Shown one piece after another: positions 53,899-63,562 of a stretch of DNA of 64,000 bases (within the stretch, counting starts at the first letter, position 1; the number at the start of each line of letters is the position of its first letter). The DNA is taken from contig JARKQY010000002.1 of NCBI GenBank assembly GCA_029974635.1, positions 62,001 to 126,000 of the forward strand, read 5' to 3'. The stretch comes from Bacillota bacterium. GTDB taxonomy: Bacteria; Bacillota; UBA4882; UBA8346. Under the pieces are notes generated by a model. The model had not been told where the DNA came from and searched no databases. It saw only the letters and a program-made list of their open reading frames with translations. Position numbers and translations under genes: made by a program.

Positions 53899-56800
53899 TT
53901 ATTTTTCGATTAGCCTTGCCAAAGTTGCGGCATCGGTGTTGTTCAGTTTTTCTTGAATAATGATTTCAGCCAGTTCTCTGATGGTTGGATGATCAAAAAT
54001 GCTTTTTAATGATAAACTAATCTGAAACAAGGAACGCACTCGCGCTACAAGTTGGGTGGCTAAAAGGGAATGCCCTCCGAGATCGAAAAAGTTATTATCA
54101 ATACCTAAGGTGGTGCGTTGGAGCAAATTACGCCATATGGCAGCCAAGGATTCTTCAACTGCATTACGCGGCGCAATATAACTTTCCTGAATGATCGCGG
54201 CTTGATCCGGCGCCGGTAAGGCTTTCCTATCCAGCTTCCCATTGGCGTTAACAGGCAGTTTTTCTAATAAAACATAGGTGTCCGGCCTCATATATTCCGG
54301 TAAATATTGACGTAAATGCTCTTTTACCTCATGAAGCGGAAACTTTTCCTCTTCTAAAACAGGGATTTCGAATTTATTCCTTGGCGGCTTGTTCTCCGAT
54401 ACCTGCGGAGCAGAATTGTTCCTTCGTTTAGCGTAAAGATAGTACAATTCGCTGTTGGTTAATAGTTTGTCTTGGATAATCCGTATATCATAACCCTTTT
54501 CCCTTAAGATGAATGAAATTTCATCGAGATTCTTTCGTAAGTCGATTTCTAACACAATCTGTTTTATTTTTTCCCAATCCGCAGCGCCAATTCCCCGGAG
54601 AATGTCCAATTCACTCTTCTCAACATTAATCTTTAAAAGATCTATCTGATGAATATCCAGTTCTTTCATAACCGCAGATAATGTTCTTAATTGAACTGTA
54701 AAGGTACACGTATTGAAACGATCTGCCACAATATCGTCAAAGTCTTCGAGTAATTCGGCCGCTCCACTCTGTCCTGACTTTGACTGATTCTCGACGAAGC
54801 TTCGAATTGTCTGTTTTTCGGTTTCAATGTCGGTATAAAAACCGGAAAGCAATGAGAAACCGGAAAAGGAAGTAAATTCCTTCCTACACTCTGCGTCAGC
54901 CAATCCGTAGGGAAATACCTCGGTGTGTTTTGCATAGAGCTGAATATTGGTTTTGACAAGATCGTAGAGAATCGGATTCGGTTCAAAAGCATATATTTTT
55001 GTCTCCGGATAGAACTGCTTGACAAATAAGGTAAACAGTCCGATATTGGCGCCTACATCCAATACACAGTCACCATCTTGGAGCGTAATCAGCTGTTGAA
55101 AATAGGCCTGATTTTCAAAAATTTCCTTATAAATGTAATCCGTCTCATTTTTGTTTAAATGAACGATCGACATATTATTCGGTAATCGGTAGCGTCTTTT
55201 CCCATTTATTGCTTCATGATATTTAAAAGCAGGCACAAGATAGGCCACCAACTGTTTCCGGCTTTCTGACGCGGATGATGTATTTACGATATTAACGGCC
55301 GCATCCTGAACCAATGGCAAAGATTTAAGTACCTGTTCGATTTCGGATTGTTCGATGCGATAACCTCTAATCTTAATCTGGGCATCGATACGGCCAAGAA
55401 ACTCTAAATTACCATCAGGAAGCATCCGTACCAGATCGCCGGTGCGGTACATGCGCCTCTCCGGTTTTACCGCAAAAGGATCCGGCAGAAAACGTTCGAC
55501 GGTAAGTTCAGGTTGATTTATATAACCTTGGGCCACACTATCGCCGGCAATAAAGAGCTCGCCGGGAACTCCTTCAGGCGCGGGATTTAGATTATGGTCG
55601 AGTATATAGACTGTTACATGTGCTAAGGGTCTGCCAATGGGTAAGGATTTTAAAGAAAAATCCACTTTTTCAGGATCAACCGCATAAGTTACTACACCAA
55701 CTGTGGTTTCAGTCGGGCCGTAATGATTTATGATCCGGCACGGCGCGGGCTTGGCCAGTAGTTCCTGAATCCATTTCATTTCCGAAGCCTCACCACCCAG
55801 GATTAAACCCTTTGCCGGAAAGCAAAACGCCTCTTCACCGGTATTGGCCTGTAAAGCCTTGAGATGTGAAGGCACAATTTTTACGTAATCGATTTTTTCC
55901 CTGCGCAGATAATCAAAAAATGACAAACCGTCGGCTGCTTTTTCTGTTGTAAGGATATGCAGGCATCCACCGGTAAGCATTGACATGAAAATCATCGTAT
56001 GGCCCAGATCGGCGGCTAGCGTGGAAACAACAGCATAGCTTGCGTTTTGGGGCGGATTTATTTCCTTGATGATACTTTGACAGTAATTAAAAATCTCTTG
56101 GTGGCGCACCGCCACCCCTTTGGGTTTGCCGCTCGAACCCGATGTATAGATCACATAAGCCAGATTTTGGGCCGCTTCATGATCCGCGAAATCTTCAACC
56201 AGATCAGCATTCGCTTCCTGCTCCACCACCGGCCAGTCATTATCCAGTAACAGCATTTCGATATCCAGCGCTTTAAGATTTTGAGACAAGGTACTTTGAG
56301 TTAGAAGCAAACCCGAACCCGTATCTTTCAACATATAATCCAGGCGTTTTTCCGGAGTAGCCGGTTCCAAAGGCAGATAGGCGCCGCCTGCTTTTAAAAT
56401 AGCCAACATACCCACGAAGAATTCCAGTGAACGTTCAACACATAACCCGACGACGGCACCGCGGCGTACTCCCTTTTTTTGCAGATAACGCGCCAGTTTA
56501 TTTGTTTTTTGGTGGAACCCGGCATAACTTAGGGATTGGTTTTCGAATACCAATGCCGTGAAGTCCGGATACTTTGCTACCTGTGCGGCACACATTTTAT
56601 GAAAAGCGGCTGCTTGTTTATACGATGCTGTTTGGGGATTATTCCACCTGGAAATTAATTGCTTTTGTTGGGCCGGAGTAAGAATTCGCAAAGCTACAAC
56701 CGGCTGAGCCGGTTCGGCGACAATGTTTTCCAATAACGTCAGATAATTGGCCATCATCGTCTCCATCATATATCCATCGAATAGATCTTGATTATATCCA

Positions 56801-59800
56801 CAATGGATGGTGAGGCCTTCATTATCTGCTTCGATTTCCACAATTACATCGAACATGACTTTATTCCAGCCAATATCGACGGGAGTAGTCTTCAGCTCCG
56901 AAAGGGCAAACGGTGATTGTGAATTGTGGATGAACGAAAAGACGATTTGAAATATGGCGGAATGACTTAAGCTGCGGGTGGGGTGAAGTCTTTCAACAAT
57001 TTTTTCAAAAGGTATGTCACTATTGGCTTGAGCTTTTAAGGTAATTTCACGGATTCTTTTTAGGAGTTGTAAAAAAGTTTCTGCACCGGAAAGCTCCGTC
57101 CGGATAACTAGGCTATTGATGAAGAAACCCAGCAAGTTTTCCAGTTCGGTCCTGGAACGTCCCGAAACTGGAGTACCTAACACCATATCATTTTGCCGGG
57201 TATAATGCATTAATAAGACTTTAAAAGCGGCCAACAGTACCATGAACGGGGTGGCCCCTTGTTCTCTGCCTAACCGTTTTATCCCCTGGGATAACTTGGT
57301 TGCGATCGGCACATTAAACCAGCAGCCATGATACGTTTGTACAGGAGGCCGCTGCCTTTTTAAGGGTAAAGATGTAACTTCGGGTGCCCCGGCTAATTGT
57401 TGCTCCCAATAAGTAAGCTGCTCTTCTAATTTTTGTAAATGAAACCATTCCTTTTGCCACCAGGCATAATCCCGATATTGGATGGGAAGCTCGGGTAATG
57501 CCAAATCCGTCATATCCTTAATTGCTTTATAAACCTGCGCCAGCTCTTCCAAAAAGATATCAAAAGAAAGGGCGTCGAAAATAATATGATGGAACGTAAA
57601 AACAGCAATATGCTCCGTATCCGAAAGGCTAAGCAGCGTAATACGCAGTAACGGACCATTATTAAAATCGAAAGGTTCCCCGATGCTTTCTTTTATATGT
57701 AACAGGATTTGCTCTGAGGAATGCTGTTCGGTATGTATATATTTGACAACTAGTGGGCTGCCGGTATTGGACTTAACGCGCTGTATGGGAACTTCTCCAT
57801 CCAGTTGGATAACGCTCTGCAAGATCTCATGACGCGAAACGACTTTATTTATAGCCTCTTTAAATGCGGAGATATTGAGAGGACCATCCAGTCGATATGC
57901 TGCACTCATATTATAAACGGATCGATCCTCAAGCAATTGATTGATAACCCACAGCCGGTTTTGTTCAAAGGAAAGCGGCGCGGAGTTCCTCTGCGGATCA
58001 TGTTGAATAAAACCTGCATTCCCGCTATTAGAGTTATTGAGCTGTTTCTTGATACATTCTGCCAACAGTTGAACGGTTGGATATTCAAAAACCATCCGGA
58101 GTGGCAGGTGGCATTGTAAAATCTTATATACTCTGGATACAAGTTTGGTAGCTAATATGGAGTGTCCGCCCAGTTCAAAAAAGTTATCCGTGGGCCGGAT
58201 ATTCTTTTGGTCCAGCAGTTCACTCCAAATTTCAATCAGCAGGTCTTCAATCAAGGAATTATATCTTTTGGGCAGACTTACATTATGATTCACTTCTTTT
58301 AAATTAACATCCAGGTTCAACAAAGCCTGGCGATCCAATTTTCCTGAAGCTGTTTGCGGCATTTTCTCCAGTATAACAAGGAACGACGGCAACATGTAAG
58401 CAGGCAGCTTATTCTTTAACATGGCAATAATATCTGCTTTTGTGAAAGTCAGCTGTTTTTGTAAGACAACAAAAGCCACCAACAATGGATTCGCCGATTG
58501 TTCATTGCAAATGACGGCTGCCGCCTCTTTGATACGGGCATCTAAAAGTAATGTATGTTCGATCTCCGATAGTTCAACCCTATAGCCGCGTATCTTTACC
58601 TGATAATCATTACGGTCCAGGAACTCCAGATTTCCATCTTTCAAATATCTGGCCCTGTCCCCGGTCATAAACAAGCGTTCGCCGCCGGCGGAAGAAAAGG
58701 GATTCGGTATAAAACAATTTTGGGTTAATTCCGGTTGATTAAGATATCCCAAGGATAAACCTTGGCCGCCGATGAAAAGGTTACCGTAAACATTAACCGG
58801 TACAGGATGAAGATAATCGTCGAGAATATAAGTTGTGACATTATGTATAGGGCGCCCAATGGCAACTTTATCCGGATTTTGGGTATTAAAATCATAAACA
58901 GTGGAAGTAATGGTTGCCTCAGTAAGGCCATAGGCATTCTTTAATACTACTTTATCTCCCAGGCATTTAAACCATTTCTTAACACTCTCGGGCAGTACTT
59001 TTTCATTCCCGATGATAACCACACGTAAAGCCGGAGGCCAATCCGTACCTATACTCTCTAATTCTTCCGCCCACTCACGCCAGTAGGAGGTCGGTATATT
59101 TAGAACCGATATTTTTTCCCGGTTGATCCAGTTTTGAAAATCCGTTAACGAATCGGGCAGTTCGTTAGGCCTTAAAATTACCGCTGCTCCGCTAATTAAG
59201 GAAGGGAAGAATTCTTCATACGCCACGTCAAAGTAAAGGGAAGCAAATTGTAAAACGCGATCCACCCCTTGCAGTGAAAAATTATCCTTAATGGCCAGCG
59301 CGTGATTTGCCAGCGCCCGGTGAGGAATCATCACGCCTTTCGGTTTACCGGTAGTTCCCGATGTGTAAAGAATATAAACCAAATCTTCCGGGTCCATTTC
59401 AGCGTCCGGATTGTGCTTCGGTTCGTTGCTTATTTCTTCCCAAGCCGTATCGATACATATGATTTCAAGTGAAACCAAATGATACTTCGCTTTGATTTCA
59501 TTGAGCTTCGCACTATATTTTTTTTCAGTGAGGATCACCTGAATATTAGCGTCTGTAAGAATGTAAAATAACCGCTCCCCGGGCAAATCCGGATCAAGAG
59601 GAACAAAAACAAGAGCGGCTTTCATGATTCCGAAAATACTTTTGACGGTTGTCAATGACCGCGTAAAAAAGAGGCCTACATTTATTTTTGAATTTGTTAT
59701 CTTTTTTCTCACATATGAGGCGATCTGATTCGCCTGTTCATTAAGGTCCTGATAGGTCAAGCGGTCACATTTTTGGATATCCTTATATTCCGCAGTACAG

Positions 59801-61383
59801 CAGGCAATCTTATCCGGAGAAGCTGAAGCTTGTTTTTCAAACAATTTGTGAACAAATAACGGTGCAGCGATTTTCTTTTCCGTTTTGTTCCAATCGATAA
59901 GCAGTTGTTGCCGTTCGTTTTCCGTGAGCAGATTCAAATTGGCAATGGATTGATTAGGCTCCCGTACAATATCATAGAGTATGTTTTTAAAATGCTCCGT
60001 CATGTTCCGGATGGTATCTTCTTCAAAAAGATCGACATTATATTCAAAAATAAAGAAAACTGAATCTGGGTCGTTAAAGGCATCTACCGAAAGGTCAAAC
60101 TCGCTTACACCCAAATAGTAACCCACCGGAGCAAGTTCAAGTCCAAAATCCTTTGTCAAATCCGGGCTTATAACATCATAGAAGTTGTTGGCATGCATAT
60201 TAAACATGACCTGAAAAAAGGGCGGCCTGCTCTGATCACGCTGGGGTTTTAGTATCTCCACCAATTTATCAAAAGGGACCTCATGATACGTAAATGCATT
60301 CATTACCACATTTTTGGCTTCCTGGAGCAACCGGCTGAAGCCCATATCTCCGGAGATTTTACTGCAAAGAACAAGTGTATTGATAAAAGGCCCCAATAGA
60401 TTATAAAATTCCTTTGCCATTCTTCCAATAAATGGAGTTCCCACTGAAATTCTGGATTGGCCGGTATACCTATGAAGCAGTACGGTAAAGGCGGAATAGA
60501 GGACCATATAGAGTGTGACATCGAGTTTATTACTTAACAATTTGAGATCATCCGAAAGATCAGGGGTTAAGCGAAAGAAATATCTTCTTCCGTTATATGT
60601 CTGAATCGCCGGACGCGGCTTATCGGTAGGTATTACAAGAGGATCGCCGGAATCTTTAAGCTCATTCATCCAATAATCCAATTGTTGGGTAATCATTGGC
60701 GAGCCGGATTCAATCGTCTTTTTCTGCCATACTGCAAAATCAACATATTGGAATTCCGCCGGTTGGAATGTGGGTTTATCATTATGTAACAGATTGCCGT
60801 AAATTTGAAACAGCTCTTTTACGAATAAAAGAATCGAAGAACCGTCAATGATAATATGATGGAAAACCAGGATCAAGTAAAAAGTATGATCATCAAATCT
60901 GCACAATTTATTTCTAAACAGCGGACCGGCGGAGAGGACGAGTTTTTTTCGGATCTCCTCATGAATCATACTTGATACCAGGTCCTGCTCATCTTCATGA
61001 TTCCGGGCTGAATAATCCGCAACAGGCAGGGGAAAAAAAAGATTATCGGATATCATCTGATATGGTTCATCGTTTTCTTCCACAACAGAGGTTCTTAATA
61101 TGGCATGCTTTTTTATGAGTTCCTGGATGGCTTGTTCCAAATAGCCGACTTGTAAATCACCCGAAATTTTGATACAGAAAGGAATATTATGAATACAGGA
61201 GTCCGGATTATATTTCTCTAAAAACCAAATTCTAGATTGAAAGTAAGATAAAGGATATTTTTTATCCTTTCCACTTATGATTTGAATTCTATCCTTCCTA
61301 TTTTCCGCCTTTTTTTGTTTTAAAATTTGGAGTAATAAAGCTTGCCGTTTGTTAGCATCCTTTTCTGCATTAACAGGTTGCAT
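53899..61383 (-). CDS. Nonribosomal peptide synthetase, C-A-T-C-A(FkbM methyltransferase)-T
   Basis: 2494 residues, ATG at 61383 with GGAGG 6 nt upstream. C1 about 40-490 (HHIIIDG 175-181). A1 about 500-1025 (YTSGTTGKPKG, FDVAYEEFFP, NAYGLTEATITST, TASGKLDR), whose pocket D-V-E-N-I-G-A-I-T I cannot assign. T1 Ser1075. C2 about 1130-1570, with the motif HHIIFDA (Gly to Ala). A2 about 1590-2395 (YTSGSSGKPKG, ADLGHTMIF, HYGPTETTVG, NGKLDR); the pocket D-L-T-K-L-G-H-V-G is close to the Asn/Asp codes. An FkbM-type methyltransferase (about 2055-2320, VLDVGANIGLFTLF, YAFEPNP) is inserted between A8 and A10. T2 Ser2439. The leading C domain implies an acyl or carried starter. The likely order is starter-X-Asx, handed to the glycine module 20 bases downstream. 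Confidence 0.92.
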   Translation of the reverse strand: MQPVNAEKDANKRQALLLQILKQKKAENRKDRIQIISGKDKKYPLSYFQSRIWFLEKYNPDSCIHNIPFCIKISGDLQVGYLEQAIQELIKKHAILRTSVVEENDEPYQMISDNLFFPLPVADYSARNHEDEQDLVSSMIHEEIRKKLVLSAGPLFRNKLCRFDDHTFYLILVFHHIIIDGSSILLFVKELFQIYGNLLHNDKPTFQPAEFQYVDFAVWQKKTIESGSPMITQQLDYWMNELKDSGDPLVIPTDKPRPAIQTYNGRRYFFRLTPDLSDDLKLLSNKLDVTLYMVLYSAFTVLLHRYTGQSRISVGTPFIGRMAKEFYNLLGPFINTLVLCSKISGDMGFSRLLQEAKNVVMNAFTYHEVPFDKLVEILKPQRDQSRPPFFQVMFNMHANNFYDVISPDLTKDFGLELAPVGYYLGVSEFDLSVDAFNDPDSVFFIFEYNVDLFEEDTIRNMTEHFKNILYDIVREPNQSIANLNLLTENERQQLLIDWNKTEKKIAAPLFVHKLFEKQASASPDKIACCTAEYKDIQKCDRLTYQDLNEQANQIASYVRKKITNSKINVGLFFTRSLTTVKSIFGIMKAALVFVPLDPDLPGERLFYILTDANIQVILTEKKYSAKLNEIKAKYHLVSLEIICIDTAWEEISNEPKHNPDAEMDPEDLVYILYTSGTTGKPKGVMIPHRALANHALAIKDNFSLQGVDRVLQFASLYFDVAYEEFFPSLISGAAVILRPNELPDSLTDFQNWINREKISVLNIPTSYWREWAEELESIGTDWPPALRVVIIGNEKVLPESVKKWFKCLGDKVVLKNAYGLTEATITSTVYDFNTQNPDKVAIGRPIHNVTTYILDDYLHPVPVNVYGNLFIGGQGLSLGYLNQPELTQNCFIPNPFSSAGGERLFMTGDRARYLKDGNLEFLDRNDYQVKIRGYRVELSEIEHTLLLDARIKEAAAVICNEQSANPLLVAFVVLQKQLTFTKADIIAMLKNKLPAYMLPSFLVILEKMPQTASGKLDRQALLNLDVNLKEVNHNVSLPKRYNSLIEDLLIEIWSELLDQKNIRPTDNFFELGGHSILATKLVSRVYKILQCHLPLRMVFEYPTVQLLAECIKKQLNNSNSGNAGFIQHDPQRNSAPLSFEQNRLWVINQLLEDRSVYNMSAAYRLDGPLNISAFKEAINKVVSRHEILQSVIQLDGEVPIQRVKSNTGSPLVVKYIHTEQHSSEQILLHIKESIGEPFDFNNGPLLRITLLSLSDTEHIAVFTFHHIIFDALSFDIFLEELAQVYKAIKDMTDLALPELPIQYRDYAWWQKEWFHLQKLEEQLTYWEQQLAGAPEVTSLPLKRQRPPVQTYHGCWFNVPIATKLSQGIKRLGREQGATPFMVLLAAFKVLLMHYTRQNDMVLGTPVSGRSRTELENLLGFFINSLVIRTELSGAETFLQLLKRIREITLKAQANSDIPFEKIVERLHPTRSLSHSAIFQIVFSFIHNSQSPFALSELKTTPVDIGWNKVMFDVIVEIEADNEGLTIHCGYNQDLFDGYMMETMMANYLTLLENIVAEPAQPVVALRILTPAQQKQLISRWNNPQTASYKQAAAFHKMCAAQVAKYPDFTALVFENQSLSYAGFHQKTNKLARYLQKKGVRRGAVVGLCVERSLEFFVGMLAILKAGGAYLPLEPATPEKRLDYMLKDTGSGLLLTQSTLSQNLKALDIEMLLLDNDWPVVEQEANADLVEDFADHEAAQNLAYVIYTSGSSGKPKGVAVRHQEIFNYCQSIIKEINPPQNASYAVVSTLAADLGHTMIFMSMLTGGCLHILTTEKAADGLSFFDYLRREKIDYVKIVPSHLKALQANTGEEAFCFPAKGLILGGEASEMKWIQELLAKPAPCRIINHYGPTETTVGVVTYAVDPEKVDFSLKSLPIGRPLAHVTVYILDHNLNPAPEGVPGELFIAGDSVAQGYINQPELTVERFLPDPFAVKPERRMYRTGDLVRMLPDGNLEFLGRIDAQIKIRGYRIEQSEIEQVLKSLPLVQDAAVNIVNTSSASESRKQLVAYLVPAFKYHEAINGKRRYRLPNNMSIVHLNKNETDYIYKEIFENQAYFQQLITLQDGDCVLDVGANIGLFTLFVKQFYPETKIYAFEPNPILYDLVKTNIQLYAKHTEVFPYGLADAECRKEFTSFSGFSLLSGFYTDIETEKQTIRSFVENQSKSGQSGAAELLEDFDDIVADRFNTCTFTVQLRTLSAVMKELDIHQIDLLKINVEKSELDILRGIGAADWEKIKQIVLEIDLRKNLDEISFILREKGYDIRIIQDKLLTNSELYYLYAKRRNNSAPQVSENKPPRNKFEIPVLEEEKFPLHEVKEHLRQYLPEYMRPDTYVLLEKLPVNANGKLDRKALPAPDQAAIIQESYIAPRNAVEESLAAIWRNLLQRTTLGIDNNFFDLGGHSLLATQLVARVRSLFQISLSLKSIFDHPTIRELAEIIIQEKLNNTDAATLARLIEK

Positions 61384-61660
61384 TTTTGGCCTCCCAATAT
61401 ATTAAACCTTATAATATTTCAAATCATGTTTCGATAAGAATATCGGCAGATCTATTTGAAAAATTCATTCTAAATTAATATAAGGGGAAGATTCAGACAA
61501 ATGGGTAATGCTCTATTATTATAACATTTATTGTTAAAAATTCAATCCCTTTTTTAAAAATTATGTCAATTATAACAAATAACTGTCTATCCAAATTATT
61601 GATTGTCAAATAATCATTACCCATGTGTTCGTGGTTAAAAAATCTTTTTTCATTACGAAC
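61384..61660. other. Promoter region of the NRPS operon
   Basis: AT-rich and without a gene. It holds the promoter at 61518-61545 and a TTGACA/TGTCAA-containing inverted segment near 61600 that resembles the padR promoter region (ATTGATTGTCAAATA shared). Confidence 0.5.
61518..61545 (-). promoter_or_regulatory. Probable promoter of the NRPS operon
   Basis: On the minus strand TTGAAT (61540-61545), 16 bases, TATAAT (61518-61523). This gives a leader of roughly 125 bases before the first NRPS gene. Confidence 0.6.
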
Positions 61661-61790
61661 TAATTATAAAAAGCAAATTGCTATCACAAGATAAGTTAAA
61701 CTTAAGCGGCGCTTAATATAATCCTCTAGATCCCGTTAATCCCGTCGCATAAAAAACTCTTTTTTGGTTCCGGCTTCGCCAAGATAGAAT
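61661..61790. repeat. Dispersed repeat family 1, short subtype, copy 2
   Basis: Matches 27329-27458: TAATTATAAAAAGCAAATTG, the end GATCCCGTTAATCCCGTC, CTCTTTTTTGGTTCCGGCTT and AAGATAGAAT. It lies between the NRPS operon and the beta-helix gene. Confidence 0.78.
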
Positions 61791-61795
61791 TAAAA

Positions 61796-61824
61796 AGGAA
61801 CCATTTCAAGCGAAATGGTTCCTT
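61796..61824 (-). terminator. Intrinsic terminator of the beta-helix lyase gene
   Basis: AAGGAACCATTTC (61796-61808) pairs perfectly with GAAATGGTTCCTT (61812-61824) around a 3-base loop. On the minus strand it is followed by TTTAATTC. It lies just past the stop at 61844. Confidence 0.88.
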
Positions 61825-61843
61825 CAAATTTTTGAGGGTAGAG

Positions 61844-63562
61844 CTATTGTTCTTGCCATAATGCCGGTACATTCGGCGGCTCCCAACTTACTATCGAGGT
61901 GTGGGCTTGCAAGCATTTATAGGTTTTCCCGCCATAGGTAACCAAACTCCCTGTAGCATAAGCCGTACCGGGCTGCCAGGATTGAATGCCGCCGGGTGGC
62001 GGTGTCGGCGTCGGATTACCTGTCCGGGTGGGAATCGGCGTCACGGTTGCCGTTCCGGTCGGATTAGGCGTAGCTGTGGCCGCCCGGGTTGGTGTCGGAG
62101 TTGCTCCCATAGCTGTGGCCGAGAACCAGTTGATATTCCAGCCGCCGCCGCTGGCCAATAACCGGATGGTTTGGCTGCCCGCGTTCAGGCTGACATTGGC
62201 CGATACCGTGGTCCAGGCCTGCCAGCCGCCGGTGTTGGGTATGGCGGTTAAAGCTAAAGTAGCCCCGCCGATTCGGAAATCCACCTTTCCAGTGGTATTC
62301 GGACTGGCTACCCGGTAATCGATCCGGTAGTTTCCGCCTGTCTGAACATTGACATTGTAATCCATCCAGTCGCCAGTGTCGATCCAGCCCACGTTCAATC
62401 CGCCGCCGGTGTCCCCCGTTGTTTCCGTATCGATGCCGGACATAGCATTGTAGTTTTCGGCTTCGATCCTGCCGGGTAATACTTTGCTCCCCGGAGTCGG
62501 GGTCGCCGCCCGAGTCGGCGTCGGGGTGGTAGTGATTACCGTAACATTTCCCCTATACATATTCCCGGAGGGATTGCGGGTATTGTTCGCAGCCGTCGCC
62601 GAGGTCCCCGATCCCGCGTTAATCACGTATGCGGTGGAGTTATCCAAATATAGAGTGTTCCCGGTGAAGGAATTATTAAGACCCCACCCGGCCACCTGCT
62701 GGCTTAGTTGAAAGGCATCCACGATAATCGAGTTGTTTTCACGGTATCCGATGTTATTCCTGATTTGCGCATTGTTCCCCTTGACATCCACAAAGCTGTC
62801 GGCGTAGTTTTGGCCGCTCATCCCGGTTCCCCGGAAAGCACAGCCCTCAATAACCGTGCCGGTGGTCCCTTCCTTGATATCCACATGTTCGGCGGTGACG
62901 CCCGGACCGATGACCGAATTACGCACTATGTTATTGTTGCATTCCATATTGTAAGTGGACCATTTGCCCTTGTCGGAACCCACATAAACTCCTTCTCCGT
63001 AAGCCGGGGTATTCTTTCCGGTGTCGTGAATGTTCAGATTTTCGGCAAGATTGTTGGAACTCCCGTCCCTGAAATGCAGCGCCTCCATTCCCACGTTGTA
63101 TATCTCACAATTGGATATGTAACAATAATTGGCGTGATCCAGCATCAAGCCTTTCTGGGCGGTGGCAATTTTTAAATTTTTGATCTCCCAATAATCGCCG
63201 GTAATGTATAGGGTGTAATTGGAAGCCGTTCCGGTCCCCTGCAGGATTGCCGGGTTGGAGGCGGATTCGCTCTCGATGATGATATGATTGGCGCTGGTAC
63301 CATTGGCGCCGGAATAAAAGAAGGCTCCATTCCCGGAGGCCGATACGCTTCCGGTATAAGTACCCGGCCTGATAACGATCCGGTCTCCCGGACGGGCGTT
63401 TTTAAGGGCATTGATGATCTCCGTGGCCGTACTGCATGTAACTGTTCGTAACACCGCGGCATCAACTTGCGTCGTGGCGAATTTTCCAAAACCGGAGATA
63501 CTCAAGACAACCATTGCCGATATCAGGATTAAGGTTAGCAAGCGGTTTCTTCTGATAGGCAT
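61844..63562 (-). CDS. Secreted right-handed beta-helix (pectate-lyase-like) protein with CBM6 and CBM5/12 modules
   Basis: 572 residues from the ATG at 63562 (MPIRRNRLLTLIL), which has GAGGAGAG upstream; a frame extends to 63646. Signal peptide to about residue 35. Residues 40-345 are a right-handed parallel beta-helix (GDRIVIRPGTYTGSV, WEIKNLKI, CYISNCEIYNVG, NNIVRNSVI, NTLYLDNSTAYVI), like polysaccharide lyases (PL9/PL6 type). A TPTPT linker leads to CBM6 (GRIEAENYNAMSGI... GWIDTGDWMDYNV). A long Thr/Pro linker leads to a C-terminal CBM5/12 (WQPGTAYATGSLVTYGGKTY... WEPPNVPALWQ). It probably attacks pectin or another uronic polysaccharide. The exact PL family is uncertain. GC is higher than in the NRPS genes. 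Confidence 0.82.
   Translation of the reverse strand: MPIRRNRLLTLILISAMVVLSISGFGKFATTQVDAAVLRTVTCSTATEIINALKNARPGDRIVIRPGTYTGSVSASGNGAFFYSGANGTSANHIIIESESASNPAILQGTGTASNYTLYITGDYWEIKNLKIATAQKGLMLDHANYCYISNCEIYNVGMEALHFRDGSSNNLAENLNIHDTGKNTPAYGEGVYVGSDKGKWSTYNMECNNNIVRNSVIGPGVTAEHVDIKEGTTGTVIEGCAFRGTGMSGQNYADSFVDVKGNNAQIRNNIGYRENNSIIVDAFQLSQQVAGWGLNNSFTGNTLYLDNSTAYVINAGSGTSATAANNTRNPSGNMYRGNVTVITTTPTPTRAATPTPGSKVLPGRIEAENYNAMSGIDTETTGDTGGGLNVGWIDTGDWMDYNVNVQTGGNYRIDYRVASPNTTGKVDFRIGGATLALTAIPNTGGWQAWTTVSANVSLNAGSQTIRLLASGGGWNINWFSATAMGATPTPTRAATATPNPTGTATVTPIPTRTGNPTPTPPPGGIQSWQPGTAYATGSLVTYGGKTYKCLQAHTSIVSWEPPNVPALWQEQ

Noticed and set aside
61973-62530. Plus-strand ORFs within the beta-helix gene
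   Set aside because: They arise from the Thr/Pro-rich linkers and carbohydrate-binding modules read in antisense.
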